A DNA stretch of 19,758 nucleotides from RGIG3002 sp964449325 (GTDB lineage: Bacteria > Bacillota > Clostridia > Lachnospirales > Lachnospiraceae): positions 1 to 19,758 of the forward strand of contig CAYUYJ010000048.1 of NCBI GenBank assembly GCA_964449325.1, read 5' to 3'. Below the pieces are notes generated by a model. It ran no database searches. It saw only the letters and a list, made by a program, of their open reading frames with translations, and was not told where the DNA came from. Shown here one piece after another: positions 7,277 through 16,514 of this stretch (position 1 is the stretch's first letter; the number at the start of each line of letters is the position of its first letter). The position numbers and the translations under genes were made by a program.

Positions 7277-7939
7277 TTAATTTTTCATAAAATTGGAAAA
7301 CTTGATACCTTTTTCACGTTCTGTCTTAGAATATACACATCCGCAGTAGTCCTGCCTGTACAAATCATACTCCTTCGATAATTCAATAGACCGCTTATAA
7401 CCGTTCTTCTTTTTAAAATCAGAAGGCAGCCATTTTATCCTATACTCTTTTGCAAACTGCTCTCCGATTTCATTCAGCTTCTTTGCGTTTTTCAGCGGAC
7501 TGATTGTCAGCGTGGTGGCAAAATAATCATAGTTTCCTTCAGCTGCATATGCTGCCGTTTTTTTAAGTCGAAGAGCATAACAGGCAAAGCAGCGTTCACC
7601 GCCTTCCGGACATTGCTCAAGCCCTTTGGCTATCCGGAAGAACTGCTCCGGTTCATAATCTCCTTCTACAACAGCAATCGGATATCCTGTACCAATTGCT
7701 TTATTGTAGGCATCTATCAGACGTTTCTGCTCCTCCACACGCTTCCGATACTCCTGTTCCATGGAAATATTCGGATTATAATAAAAAACGGTAATCTGAA
7801 AATATTCACGCAAATATTCCAGCACATAACTGCTGCAGGGTGCACAACAGCTATGCAGAAAAAGACGCGGTGCTTGTTCTTTCTGTATGCTTTCCAAAAG
7901 CTTATCCAGTTCCTTTTGATAATTTCGTACTGCGTCCAT
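7277..7939 (-). CDS. queH: Epoxyqueuosine reductase QueH
   Basis: 220-residue QueH (former DUF208) protein, the cobalamin-independent enzyme that reduces epoxyqueuosine to queuosine in the wobble position of GUN-decoding tRNAs. The cysteine pattern of the family is complete: HSCCAPC (29-35), CFAC (117-120) and DYCGC (197-201), which hold the iron-sulfur/iron site and a redox pair. Other signatures are FYYNPNI (52-58), TTLTISPLKN (142-151) and WLPSDFKKKNGYKRS (170-184). Length is normal. The start has AAGGAG 8 bases upstream. It lies between the carB terminator and argS. No obvious promoter of its own is seen in the 39 bases before its start, so read-through or a weak promoter is possible. No other queuosine gene is in the window. 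Confidence 0.96.
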   Translation of the reverse strand: MDAVRNYQKELDKLLESIQKEQAPRLFLHSCCAPCSSYVLEYLREYFQITVFYYNPNISMEQEYRKRVEEQKRLIDAYNKAIGTGYPIAVVEGDYEPEQFFRIAKGLEQCPEGGERCFACYALRLKKTAAYAAEGNYDYFATTLTISPLKNAKKLNEIGEQFAKEYRIKWLPSDFKKKNGYKRSIELSKEYDLYRQDYCGCVYSKTEREKGIKFSNFMKN

Positions 7940-7978
7940 GATGTCTCTCCTTTTGTCGTTCTGTTGTTTTGCCTGCTA

Positions 7979-8025
7979 CAAGAAAACCGGAAATGAGACA
8001 GTTTTCCCACTTCCGGCTTTTCTTG
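7979..8025 (-). terminator. Intrinsic terminator after carB
   Basis: CAAGAAAACCGGAA (7979-7992) pairs with TTCCGGCTTTTCTTG (8011-8025) with a single bulged base. On the minus strand the CCGG stem is followed by TTTTCTTG. The hairpin begins 13 bases after the carB stop codon and could serve either direction. Confidence 0.82.
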
Positions 8026-8037
8026 TTGTCTTTTCTC

Positions 8038-11000
8038 TTATCTCGTTGCAATTGTGGCAATATCAATTAACGTCAAATCTTCCTGTTTTTCTGCATTTTC
8101 CAGACTGCTTACCAATGCTCTCGCAGTATCCAGTGCGGTAATACAATTGACACCGGTTTCAATTGCCGTTCTGCGGATTAAGAACCCGTCTCTTGATTTA
8201 TCACGCCCCTGTGTCGGTGTATCAATAACAAGGTCAATTTTATGCCCTAAGATCAAGTCCATAACAGTCGGAGATTCCTGCTGGATTTTATTTACTTTAC
8301 GTGCTTTTACGCCGGCTTCGTTCAAAGTGGCTGCTGTACTTCTTGTGGCATAAATCGTATAGCCTAATTTTTCAAAACGGCGTCCTATTTCGATTGCTTC
8401 GCCTTTATCCGCGTCCTTTACGGTAATAATCATCTGCTTATGCTTCGGAAGGTCTACTCCTGCTCCGAGGAAAGCTTTATAAAGTGCCTCATTAAAAGTC
8501 TTTGCAATACCAAGACATTCCCCGGTGGATTTCATCTCCGGTCCCAAGCTGATTTCCGCACCACGGATTTTCTCAAAGGAGAATACGGGCATCTTAATTG
8601 CCACGTAATCTGCCTCCGGCTGTAAGCCCGGTTCATAACCCAAATCACGGATTTTCTTTCCGATAATAACCTCGGTTGCAAGGTCTACAATCGGAATACC
8701 TGTTACCTTACTGATATAGGGTACGGTTCTGGAGGAACGGGGATTTACTTCGATAACATAAACCTCTTCTCCCACGGCGATAAACTGGATGTTAATCAGC
8801 CCCTTTACATGCAGTGCCTTTGCCAGCCGTCTCGTATATTCTGCGATTGTTTCCTTTACCTTAGTGCTGACCGTATGTGCCGGATATACGGAAATGGAGT
8901 CACCGGAATGGACACCGGTTCTTTCGATATGCTCCATAATACCCGGAATCAGAATGTCGGTTCCGTCACATACCGCATCTACTTCCAGTTCTTTTCCCTG
9001 TAAATATTTGTCTACCAGAATCGGATGGTCCTGTGCAATCCGGTTGATAATTTCCATAAACTCTTCGATTTCCTGGTCGGAAATGGCAATCTGCATACCC
9101 TGTCCGCCAAGTACATAAGAAGGACGTACCAATACCGGATAACCTAAACGGTTTGCCACTTCTTTTGCTTCCTCTGCTGTATAAACGGTTCCGCCTGCAG
9201 CACGTGGAATTTCCGTTTCTTCCAGAATACGGTCAAACAATTCTCTGTCCTCTGCGGCATCCACATCCTCTGCTTTTGTTCCGAGAATCGGAACACCCAT
9301 TTTCATCAGACTCTCTGTCAGTTTTATGGCAGTCTGCCCGCCAAACTGTACCACCGCGCCGTCCGGTTTCTCAAGGTTGACGATATTCTCTACATCCTCC
9401 GGAGTCAGTGGTTCAAAGTACAACTTGTCTGCAATATCAAAGTCGGTACTTACGGTTTCCGGGTTATTGTTGATAATAATGGTTTCATAACCTGCCTTGG
9501 AAAATGCCCATGTAGCATGAACGGAGCAGTAATCAAATTCAATACCCTGTCCGATGCGAATAGGACCGGAACCAAGTACAAGAACCTTTTTCTTCGGATT
9601 GGTCTTTACTGCCTCGCATTCGCTTCCGAAGCAGGAATAATAATACGGGGTGCTTGCTTCAAACTCTGCTGCACAGGTATCTACCATCTTAAATGCCGCA
9701 ACAATACCATTATCATAGCGCATCTTCTTAATTTCTTCTTCCGTCTTACCGGTCAGTCTGGCAATAACATTATCCGGGAATTCAATCCTTTTCGCCTCTT
9801 TTAACAACTCTACGGTAAGCGGTTTTGTCTGTAATGCCTGTTCCATCTCTACCAGAATCGCAAGTTTATCAATGAACCAGTAATCAATCATCGTAATTTC
9901 ATGAATGGTATCATAGTCCATTCCTTTACGAAGTGCTTCCGCAATTACATAAATTCTCTGGTCATCTACTTTCTTTAAGCGTTCTTTCAGTTCTTCGATA
10001 TTCAATGCTGAGAAATCATAGCTTAACAGGCAGTCCACATGCTGTTCCAAAGAGCGGATTGCTTTCATCAAAGCCCCTTCAAAGTTCTGACAGATACTCA
10101 TAACCTCTCCGGTTGCTTTCATCTGGGTTGTCAGCGTTCTCTTTGCGGTAATAAACTTATCAAAAGGAAGTCTCGGCAATTTGACTACACAGTAATCCAA
10201 AGTCGGCTCAAAGCTTGCATAGGTCTTTCCCGTAATGGCATTTTTGATTTCATCCAACGTATAACCCAATGCAATCTTCGCTGCCACCTTTGCAATAGGA
10301 TATCCGGTTGCTTTGGAAGCCAGTGCGGAGGAACGGCTGACACGGGGATTTACTTCAATAACACAATATTCAAAGCTGGTCGGATGGAGTGCAAACTGCA
10401 CGTTACATCCACCGGTAATTTCCAGCTCACTGATAATATTTAAGGCAGAGCTTCTAAGCATCTGGTATTCTTTGTCGCTTAAGGTCTGGGACGGTGCCAC
10501 AACGATACTGTCTCCGGTATGTACACCTACCGGGTCTATATTTTCCATATTACATACGGTAATACAGTTTCCTGCACTGTCACGCATAACCTCATATTCG
10601 ATTTCTTTCCAGCCTGCAATACAACGTTCTACCAGAACCTGTCCCACACGGGAAAGACGCAGTCCGTTTGTCAGAATATCTTCCAGTTCCACCTGATTAT
10701 GGGCAATACCACCGCCGGAGCCTCCCAGCGTATACGCCGGACGAAGAACTACCGGATAACCGATTTTCTTTGCAAATTCCACACCGTCTTCTACGTTTTC
10801 CACAACCAGAGAAGCTGCACAGGGCTCTCCTATTTTTTCCATGGTTTCTTTAAATTCCAGACGGTCTTCTGCCTTCTTAATGGTCTTAGCGGTAGTCCCT
10901 AAAAGTGTTACATTATGACTCTTCAAAAAGCCGGATTCATCCAGTTCCATACCCAAGTTCAACCCTGCCTGTCCTCCAAGGGTCGGCAGTACACTGTCCG

Positions 11001-11247
11001 GTTTTTCTTTTTCAATAATCTTCTGTAATACTTCTACCGTAAGAGGCTCAATATACACTTTATCTGCAATATCCTTGTCCGTCATGATAGTTGCAGGATT
11101 GGAATTGACAAGAACAACTTCGATTCCTTCTTCTTTTAAGGAGCGGCATGCCTGTGTGCCTGCATAGTCAAATTCGGCAGCCTGTCCGATAACGATAGGC
11201 CCGGAACCGATTACTAATACTTTTTTTACGTTCGGATTCTTTGGCAT
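8038..11247 (-). CDS. carB: Carbamoyl-phosphate synthase large subunit
   Basis: 1069-residue large subunit that makes carbamoyl phosphate from bicarbonate, two ATP and ammonia delivered by CarA, feeding pyrimidine and arginine synthesis. It is two homologous ATP-grasp halves: each begins with a KVLVIGSGPIVIGQ or KVLVLGSGPIRIGQ phosphate-loop-like motif (residues 9-22 and about 556-569) and contains a VEVNPR/VIEVNPR(V/S)SR metal-binding motif. An oligomerisation region joins them. The C-terminal MGS-like allosteric domain (about 935-1069) includes YATRSTAATL and DLVIDTP. Length matches the usual 1060-1075. The start is one base after the carA stop, with GGAGGG inside the end of carA, so translation is probably coupled. 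A terminator follows the stop. Confidence 0.98.
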   Translation of the reverse strand: MPKNPNVKKVLVIGSGPIVIGQAAEFDYAGTQACRSLKEEGIEVVLVNSNPATIMTDKDIADKVYIEPLTVEVLQKIIEKEKPDSVLPTLGGQAGLNLGMELDESGFLKSHNVTLLGTTAKTIKKAEDRLEFKETMEKIGEPCAASLVVENVEDGVEFAKKIGYPVVLRPAYTLGGSGGGIAHNQVELEDILTNGLRLSRVGQVLVERCIAGWKEIEYEVMRDSAGNCITVCNMENIDPVGVHTGDSIVVAPSQTLSDKEYQMLRSSALNIISELEITGGCNVQFALHPTSFEYCVIEVNPRVSRSSALASKATGYPIAKVAAKIALGYTLDEIKNAITGKTYASFEPTLDYCVVKLPRLPFDKFITAKRTLTTQMKATGEVMSICQNFEGALMKAIRSLEQHVDCLLSYDFSALNIEELKERLKKVDDQRIYVIAEALRKGMDYDTIHEITMIDYWFIDKLAILVEMEQALQTKPLTVELLKEAKRIEFPDNVIARLTGKTEEEIKKMRYDNGIVAAFKMVDTCAAEFEASTPYYYSCFGSECEAVKTNPKKKVLVLGSGPIRIGQGIEFDYCSVHATWAFSKAGYETIIINNNPETVSTDFDIADKLYFEPLTPEDVENIVNLEKPDGAVVQFGGQTAIKLTESLMKMGVPILGTKAEDVDAAEDRELFDRILEETEIPRAAGGTVYTAEEAKEVANRLGYPVLVRPSYVLGGQGMQIAISDQEIEEFMEIINRIAQDHPILVDKYLQGKELEVDAVCDGTDILIPGIMEHIERTGVHSGDSISVYPAHTVSTKVKETIAEYTRRLAKALHVKGLINIQFIAVGEEVYVIEVNPRSSRTVPYISKVTGIPIVDLATEVIIGKKIRDLGYEPGLQPEADYVAIKMPVFSFEKIRGAEISLGPEMKSTGECLGIAKTFNEALYKAFLGAGVDLPKHKQMIITVKDADKGEAIEIGRRFEKLGYTIYATRSTAATLNEAGVKARKVNKIQQESPTVMDLILGHKIDLVIDTPTQGRDKSRDGFLIRRTAIETGVNCITALDTARALVSSLENAEKQEDLTLIDIATIATR

Positions 11248-11248
11248 T

Positions 11249-12451
11249 TTATTTTCCCTCCATTCCGTTTTTCTGGTTCATCATGGTAATAAATCTGTCA
11301 AACAAATAACTGGAATCCTGTGGCCCCGGGCAGCTTTCCGGATGGAACTGTACCGTAAAGATATTTTTTCCGGTATAAGAAAGTCCCTCGTTGGTTCCAT
11401 CATTTACATTAATAAATGCCGGTACGGCAATCTTTTCATCCAGTTTGTCCGTATCTACCACATAACCGTGATTCTGAGAGGAAATATACACTCTTCCGGT
11501 CTGTAAATCCTTGACGGGATGGTTTCCGCCTCTGTGTCCGTATTTTAATTTATGGGTATCCGCACCTGTTGCCAGTGCCATAAGCTGATGTCCAAGACAG
11601 ATTGCAAAAATAGGCACCTCGGAATCATACAGTTTCTTAATTTCTTTAATAATCTCCGTACATTCCTTCGGGTCTCCCGGTCCGTTACTTAACATAATAC
11701 CGTCCGGTGCATCCTTTAAGATTTCTTCTGCTGTTGTGGCTGCCGGATATACCGTTACCTCACAGCCTCTTGCTGCCAGAGAATCTGCAATATTTCTCTT
11801 TGCCCCCAAATCAAGGAGCGCAACTCTTTTTCCTTTTCCGTTTAATTCTTTTACCAGTGCCGGTCTCTTCTCCCGCACTCCGCTTTCATAAGCTTCCTTA
11901 TTGAAGCTTGCGCTTCCCGATAAAGGTCCGTTTTCTTCCAGAGAGGAAACTCCCTTTATCACATATTTATTTTCACAGGTTACCTTCTCTACCACCTTAC
12001 CGGTAGTATAGGCTTTTAATTTTGGAATAATTTCGTCTAAATTGTAATTTTCATTGGTGGTAATCATACCGTTCATAGTGCCCTTTTCTCTTAAAATCTT
12101 TGTAAGGGCTCTTGTATCAATCCCTGCAATTCCCGGAACACCATTGCTCTCCAGATATTCCTGAATGGTCATATCCATTCTGAAATTACTTGGAATTCTG
12201 GATAACTCTCTTACAATGAATCCGTCCGGCCACGGTTTTTTAGATTCACAGTCATCCTTACAAACACCATAATTTCCAATAAGCGGATAAGTCATACAAA
12301 CAGCCTGTCCCGCATAGGACGGGTCAGTCAAAACCTCCAGATATCCTGCCATGGATGTGTTAAAAACAATTTCACTGATAATTTCCTTTTCGGCACCGAT
12401 ATGAATTCCCTCAAAAACAGTACCATCTTCCAATATTAAAAATGCCTTCAT
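11249..12451 (-). CDS. carA: Carbamoyl-phosphate synthase small (glutaminase) subunit
   Basis: 400-residue glutamine amidotransferase subunit that hydrolyses glutamine and channels ammonia to CarB. The N-terminal CPSase small-chain domain starts MKAFLILEDGTVFEG and contains NTSMAGYLEVLTDPSYAGQ (31-49). The class I amidotransferase domain has SNGPGDP (255-261), the nucleophile Cys285 in AICLGHQ, GGNHPV (308-313), and the His370/Glu372 pair in QFHPE. The protein is slightly longer than many CarA (about 360-382); the extra length is a Lys/Glu-rich linker at about 158-205 between the domains. The ribosome site (AAAGG, about 13 bases upstream) is weak, but no better in-frame start is seen. It is the first gene of carAB, behind a near-consensus promoter and a leader hairpin. 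Confidence 0.97.
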   Translation of the reverse strand: MKAFLILEDGTVFEGIHIGAEKEIISEIVFNTSMAGYLEVLTDPSYAGQAVCMTYPLIGNYGVCKDDCESKKPWPDGFIVRELSRIPSNFRMDMTIQEYLESNGVPGIAGIDTRALTKILREKGTMNGMITTNENYNLDEIIPKLKAYTTGKVVEKVTCENKYVIKGVSSLEENGPLSGSASFNKEAYESGVREKRPALVKELNGKGKRVALLDLGAKRNIADSLAARGCEVTVYPAATTAEEILKDAPDGIMLSNGPGDPKECTEIIKEIKKLYDSEVPIFAICLGHQLMALATGADTHKLKYGHRGGNHPVKDLQTGRVYISSQNHGYVVDTDKLDEKIAVPAFINVNDGTNEGLSYTGKNIFTVQFHPESCPGPQDSSYLFDRFITMMNQKNGMEGK

Positions 12452-12477
12452 ACTTTAACCATGCCTTTCTCTCAGTC

Positions 12478-12501
12478 TGCGAAAGCTACTATCCTTTCGC
12501 A
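12478..12501 (-). promoter_or_regulatory. Hairpin at the 5' end of the carAB leader
   Basis: TGCGAAAG (12478-12485) and CTTTCGCA (12494-12501) are exact complements around an 8-base loop. The stem begins only a few bases after the predicted transcription start. It is not followed by a T-run, so it is not an attenuator terminator. An mRNA-stabilising 5' stem or a protein-binding site are both possible. Confidence 0.55.
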
Positions 12502-12511
12502 TAATCGTTTT

Positions 12512-12540
12512 ATTATATCATACGATTTTTTTGTATTCAA
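12512..12540 (-). promoter_or_regulatory. Near-consensus sigma-A promoter for carAB
   Basis: Minus strand: TTGAAT (12540-12535), a 17-base spacer, then a perfect TATAAT (12517-12512). The predicted start is near 12505, giving a leader of about 55 bases before carA. It lies clear of the purL terminator. Confidence 0.82.
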
Positions 12541-12590
12541 CTGATAATCTATCGTTTTTTGATTTTTCTTACACCCGCCTCTCCATCCTC

Positions 12591-12626
12591 AAAAAAGGTT
12601 CCGACAGTAACCGTCGGAACCTCTTT
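12591..12626 (-). terminator. Intrinsic terminator after purL
   Basis: GGTTCCGAC (12597-12605) pairs exactly with GTCGGAACC (12613-12621) around a 7-base loop. On the minus strand the stem is followed by TTTTTT. It starts 17 bases after the purL stop. The plus-strand side also carries CTTTT, so weak two-way function is possible. Confidence 0.93.
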
Positions 12627-12643
12627 TAGCCCTTATAAACACA

Positions 12644-15600
12644 TTATTTAAAATATTCCACACCGGATTCAAAAATCTTCAAATCCTGTTCTCCGTAAAT
12701 GTTCATGGCTACGCCATCATCTCTTCTCTCGGAATGTGCCATTTTACCAAAGCATCTTCCGTCAGGAGAAGTAATACCTTCGATTGCCATGTAAGAACCG
12801 TTTACATTCCACTCTTCATCCATGGAAACATTTCCGTTAATATCCGCATACTGGGTTGCCACCTGTCCGTTTTGGAACAACTTGTCCAGCCACTCCTTAC
12901 TTGCTACGAAACGTCCTTCACCATGGGAAGCCGGATTGACATAAGTCTTGCCAAGCTCTGCCCCCTGTAACCAAGGTGATTTGTTGGAAACAACTTTTGT
13001 ATAAACCATCTTGGAAATGTGACGGTTAATCGTATTAAAGGTCAAGGTAGGTGATTCTTCTGTCTGTCCCACGATTTCACCAAAAGGTACAAGTCCTAAT
13101 TTAATGAGTGCCTGGAAACCGTTACAGATACCAAGTGCCAGACCGTCTCTTTCCTTTAACAGCTTCATAACCGCTTCTTTCATTTTTGCGTTTTGGAATG
13201 CAGTTGCAAAGAACTTGGCACTTCCGTCCGGCTCGTCACCTGCGGAGAAGCCGCCCGGGAACATAATAATCTGAGCCTGTCCGATTGCCTTTTCAAACTC
13301 TGCAACGGATTCCCTGATATCTTCTGCACTTTGGTTTTTAAACACTTTGGTAATCACATTGGCACCGGCTCTTTCAAATGCCTTCGTGCTGTCGTATTCG
13401 CAGTTTGTTCCCGGAAATACCGGAATAAATACGGTCGGTTTTGCCACTTTATTTTTACATACATAAATGCTGTCTGCTTTGAAAAGCGGAGAAGAAACCG
13501 GTGCTTCTCCTTTTACCGCTTTGGTCGGGAATACTTTTTCCAATTTGGATTTCCAAGCCTGTAAAGCCTCATCCATAGCAATTACGGTATCTTTGTAAGC
13601 GAATATGGTTTCCTCCGTTACCGTACCCACAATCTGCGCACCAAGCTTTTCTTCTGCTTCCTTTGCCGTTTCCTGTGAAACTTCTGCAAGGATATCTCCC
13701 AAACCGTTTCCGAACAGTTCTGTTTCCGTAAGGTTTTCTTCTATGTTTACACCCAGTTTATTACCGAATGCCATTTTACTTACTGCAGCTGCCACACCTT
13801 TGGCATCCAGTGCATAAGCAGACACAATCTTTCCTTCTTTCATCAGGTCATGAATCGCATCGTACAGTTCCATAACCTTCTCATAAACCGGCATGTCATA
13901 ATCGTCCTTTTCGATGCTGAAACGAACCAGCTTATTTCCTGCCTGCTTTAATTCCGGTGTCACAATATCCTGCTGTTTTGCAATATCTACCGCAAAAGAA
14001 ACCAGTGTAGGCGGAACATCAATATCATTGAACGTACCGGACATACTGTCCTTACCGCCGATAGAAGGAAGTCCGAAACCAATCTGCGCATCATAAGCAC
14101 CTAACAGTGCTGCAAAAGGTTGACTCCAGCGTTTCGCTTCTGCGGTCATTCTGCGGAAATATTCCTGGAAGGTAAAACGGATTTTCTTATAATCTCCACC
14201 GTTTGCCACAATTTTTGCCATAGATTCCGTTACTGCATAAACAGCACCATGATACGGACTCCAGGAAGACAAATACGGGTCAAAACCATAGCTCATCATC
14301 GTTACGGTATCGGTCTTTCCTTTTAATACCGGAAGCTTTGCTACCATTGCCTGTGTCTCTGTAAGCTGATACTTTCCACCGTAAGGCATAAATACACTTC
14401 CCGCACCGATGGAGCCGTCAAACATCTCCACCAAACCTTTTTGGGAACATACATTTAAATCGTTTAGCAACGCAAGCCATGCTGCCTTCACATCGGATTT
14501 TTCCAAGGCTTCCTCTACAGCCGGTGTTGCGATTTTTTCAAAATAGTTGTCTTCTTCTTTCGGAATTTCCACGCATACACTTGTTTCCTGATGTGCACCG
14601 TTTGTATCAAGGAAGGCTCTGGAAATATTTACGATTTCCTTGCCTCTCCATTTCAGAATCAGACGAGGTTCCTTCGTTACAACCGCTACCGGAACAGCTT
14701 CCAGATTTTCCTCTGTCGCATAGCCCAAAAACTCCTCTACATCCTTCGGTGAAACAACAACTGCCATTCTCTCCTGAGATTCGGAAATAGCAAGCTCTGT
14801 TCCGTCCAGTCCTGCATATTTTTTCGGCACCTTGTCCAAATCTACTACAAGTCCGTCTGCCAGTTCTCCGATGGCAACGGATACGCCGCCGGCACCAAAG
14901 TCATTACATTTTTTAATCAGACGGCTGACTTCTTCCCTACGGAAAAGTCTCTGGATTTTACGTTCTGTAGGGGCATTACCCTTCTGCACTTCCGCACCGC
15001 AGGTTTCAATGGAGCTTTCCGTATGTACCTTGGAAGAACCGGTTGCACCGCCGCAACCGTCACGTCCGGTACGTCCGCCAAGCAGGATGATAATATCATC
15101 CGGGTCGGAATTTTCACGGATTACATTTCTTCTCGGTGCTGCACCCATAACCGCACCGATTTCCATTCTCTTCGCCACATAATTTGGATGATAAATTTCT
15201 TTTACAAAGCCGGTTGCAAGACCAATCTGGTTTCCGTAAGAGGAATAACCGCTTGCCGCACCACGCACTAATTTTTTCTGGGATAATTTTCCCTTTAAGG
15301 TATCTGCAACGGGAACGGTAGGATCAGCCGCACCGGTTACACGCATTGCCTGATATACATAACCTCTTCCGGAAAGAGGGTCACGAATCGCACCGCCAAG
15401 GCAGGTTGCCGCACCACCGAAAGGCTCAATTTCCGTCGGATGGTTGTGGGTTTCATTTTTGAAAAATACAAGCCATTCTTCCTTTTCCGGTCCGTTGCCG
15501 TAATCCATTTCCACCGGAACCACAACCGAGCAGGCATTGATTTCATCGGACTCTTCCAAATCCTCCAGCTTGCCGTCTTTTTTCAGTTTCCGCATTGCCA

Positions 15601-16441
15601 TTAAAGCCAAATCCATCAGGCAAACAAATTTATCGCTTCTGCCCTTGAAAATCTCTTCTCTCGTATCCAGATAGCTCTGATAAGTTGTCTCAATCGGAGC
15701 CTTGTAAAAGCCGTCTTCAAATTCCACGTCCGTAAGCTCTGTGGAAAAGGTAGTATGACGGCAATGGTCGGACCAGTAAGTGTCCAGCACTCTGATTTCC
15801 GTCATGGACGGGTCTCTTTTTTCCTCTGTGACATAATAGTTCTGAATATGAAGGAAATCTTTAAAGGTCATTGCCAGACCCAAAGAATCGTATAATTCCC
15901 GAAGCTTTCCTTCCGTCATATCCTGAAAGCCTTCAAAAATAAGTACATCTGCCGGCTCTTCAAAATCGGTTACCAAAGTTTCCGGCTTCACCATGTCTGT
16001 TTCTCTGGAATCTACCGGATTGATACAATAGGATTTTATTTTTAAGAATTCATCCTCAGAAAACTGCCCGATAATCAGATAGGTTACCGCTGTTTTGATA
16101 ATTGGTTCTTCATCCTCTTTTAAAAACTTTACACACTGTACCGCGGAATCCGCACGCTGGTCAAACTGTCCCGGAAGAAATTCCACACTGAATACTCTTC
16201 CGTTTTCCGGTATTTCAATATTTTCTCTGTAAAGAATATCTACCGGCGGTTCGCTGAACACGGTTTTGCATGCCCTTTCAAATGTTTCATCGGAAATATT
16301 TTCCACATCATAGCGAATAAATTCCCTTACCTTTTCCACACCCGAAATGCCAAGATAGCCGTGGATTTCGTCTGTCAGTTCTTTTGCTTTTACCGCAAAA
16401 GCTTCTTTCTTTTCTACATAGATACGTTTCACGTTTCCCAT
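12644..16441 (-). CDS. purL: Phosphoribosylformylglycinamidine synthase, single-chain PurL
   Basis: 1265-residue large-type FGAM synthase, catalysing the ATP- and glutamine-dependent fourth step of purine synthesis. The single chain holds what Bacillus-type bacteria split into PurS, PurQ and PurL. An N-terminal PurS-like part (about 1-150) and linker lead to the FGAR/ATP site motif WSDHCRHT (223-230) and two AIRS-like halves. The first half includes FKNETHNHPTEIEPFGGAATC, and the second carries GLPSIGGKDSMSGTF. The C-terminal glutaminase domain starts around FPGTNCEYDS and has FPGGFSAGDEPDGS, nucleophile Cys1106 in LGICNGFQ, and His1236/Glu1238 in AHSERR. Length is near the family's 1240-1300. 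Start: GGAGG 7 bases upstream. It has its own promoter and terminator, so it is apparently monocistronic. No purine riboswitch is visible. Confidence 0.97.
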   Translation of the reverse strand: MGNVKRIYVEKKEAFAVKAKELTDEIHGYLGISGVEKVREFIRYDVENISDETFERACKTVFSEPPVDILYRENIEIPENGRVFSVEFLPGQFDQRADSAVQCVKFLKEDEEPIIKTAVTYLIIGQFSEDEFLKIKSYCINPVDSRETDMVKPETLVTDFEEPADVLIFEGFQDMTEGKLRELYDSLGLAMTFKDFLHIQNYYVTEEKRDPSMTEIRVLDTYWSDHCRHTTFSTELTDVEFEDGFYKAPIETTYQSYLDTREEIFKGRSDKFVCLMDLALMAMRKLKKDGKLEDLEESDEINACSVVVPVEMDYGNGPEKEEWLVFFKNETHNHPTEIEPFGGAATCLGGAIRDPLSGRGYVYQAMRVTGAADPTVPVADTLKGKLSQKKLVRGAASGYSSYGNQIGLATGFVKEIYHPNYVAKRMEIGAVMGAAPRRNVIRENSDPDDIIILLGGRTGRDGCGGATGSSKVHTESSIETCGAEVQKGNAPTERKIQRLFRREEVSRLIKKCNDFGAGGVSVAIGELADGLVVDLDKVPKKYAGLDGTELAISESQERMAVVVSPKDVEEFLGYATEENLEAVPVAVVTKEPRLILKWRGKEIVNISRAFLDTNGAHQETSVCVEIPKEEDNYFEKIATPAVEEALEKSDVKAAWLALLNDLNVCSQKGLVEMFDGSIGAGSVFMPYGGKYQLTETQAMVAKLPVLKGKTDTVTMMSYGFDPYLSSWSPYHGAVYAVTESMAKIVANGGDYKKIRFTFQEYFRRMTAEAKRWSQPFAALLGAYDAQIGFGLPSIGGKDSMSGTFNDIDVPPTLVSFAVDIAKQQDIVTPELKQAGNKLVRFSIEKDDYDMPVYEKVMELYDAIHDLMKEGKIVSAYALDAKGVAAAVSKMAFGNKLGVNIEENLTETELFGNGLGDILAEVSQETAKEAEEKLGAQIVGTVTEETIFAYKDTVIAMDEALQAWKSKLEKVFPTKAVKGEAPVSSPLFKADSIYVCKNKVAKPTVFIPVFPGTNCEYDSTKAFERAGANVITKVFKNQSAEDIRESVAEFEKAIGQAQIIMFPGGFSAGDEPDGSAKFFATAFQNAKMKEAVMKLLKERDGLALGICNGFQALIKLGLVPFGEIVGQTEESPTLTFNTINRHISKMVYTKVVSNKSPWLQGAELGKTYVNPASHGEGRFVASKEWLDKLFQNGQVATQYADINGNVSMDEEWNVNGSYMAIEGITSPDGRCFGKMAHSERRDDGVAMNIYGEQDLKIFESGVEYFK

Positions 16442-16478
16442 GATGAATCCTCCGTAAATTTTTGCATACTACTTTCTT

Positions 16479-16506
16479 ATTATACCTACGTTTGTGTTTT
16501 TTTCAA
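16479..16506 (-). promoter_or_regulatory. Sigma-A promoter for purL
   Basis: Minus strand: TTGAAA (16506-16501), a 16-base spacer, then a perfect TATAAT (16484-16479). It fits in the 73 bases between the second M14 gene and purL. The leader is only about 30 bases, too short for a purine riboswitch. Confidence 0.75.
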
Positions 16507-16514
16507 TCCTCTTT

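Noticed and set aside
10039..10902. Overlapping plus-strand open frames of 127-134 codons opposite carB
   Set aside because: They are antisense to a fully conserved carB frame, lack ribosome sites and show no recognisable domain.
11245..11251. Possible carA-carB fusion or frameshift
   Set aside because: carA ends in TAA one base before the carB ATG, and both proteins have complete termini, so this is ordinary tight coupling.
16442..16514. Purine riboswitch upstream of purL
   Set aside because: The predicted leader is only about 30 bases and has no three-way junction; a plain promoter explains the gap.
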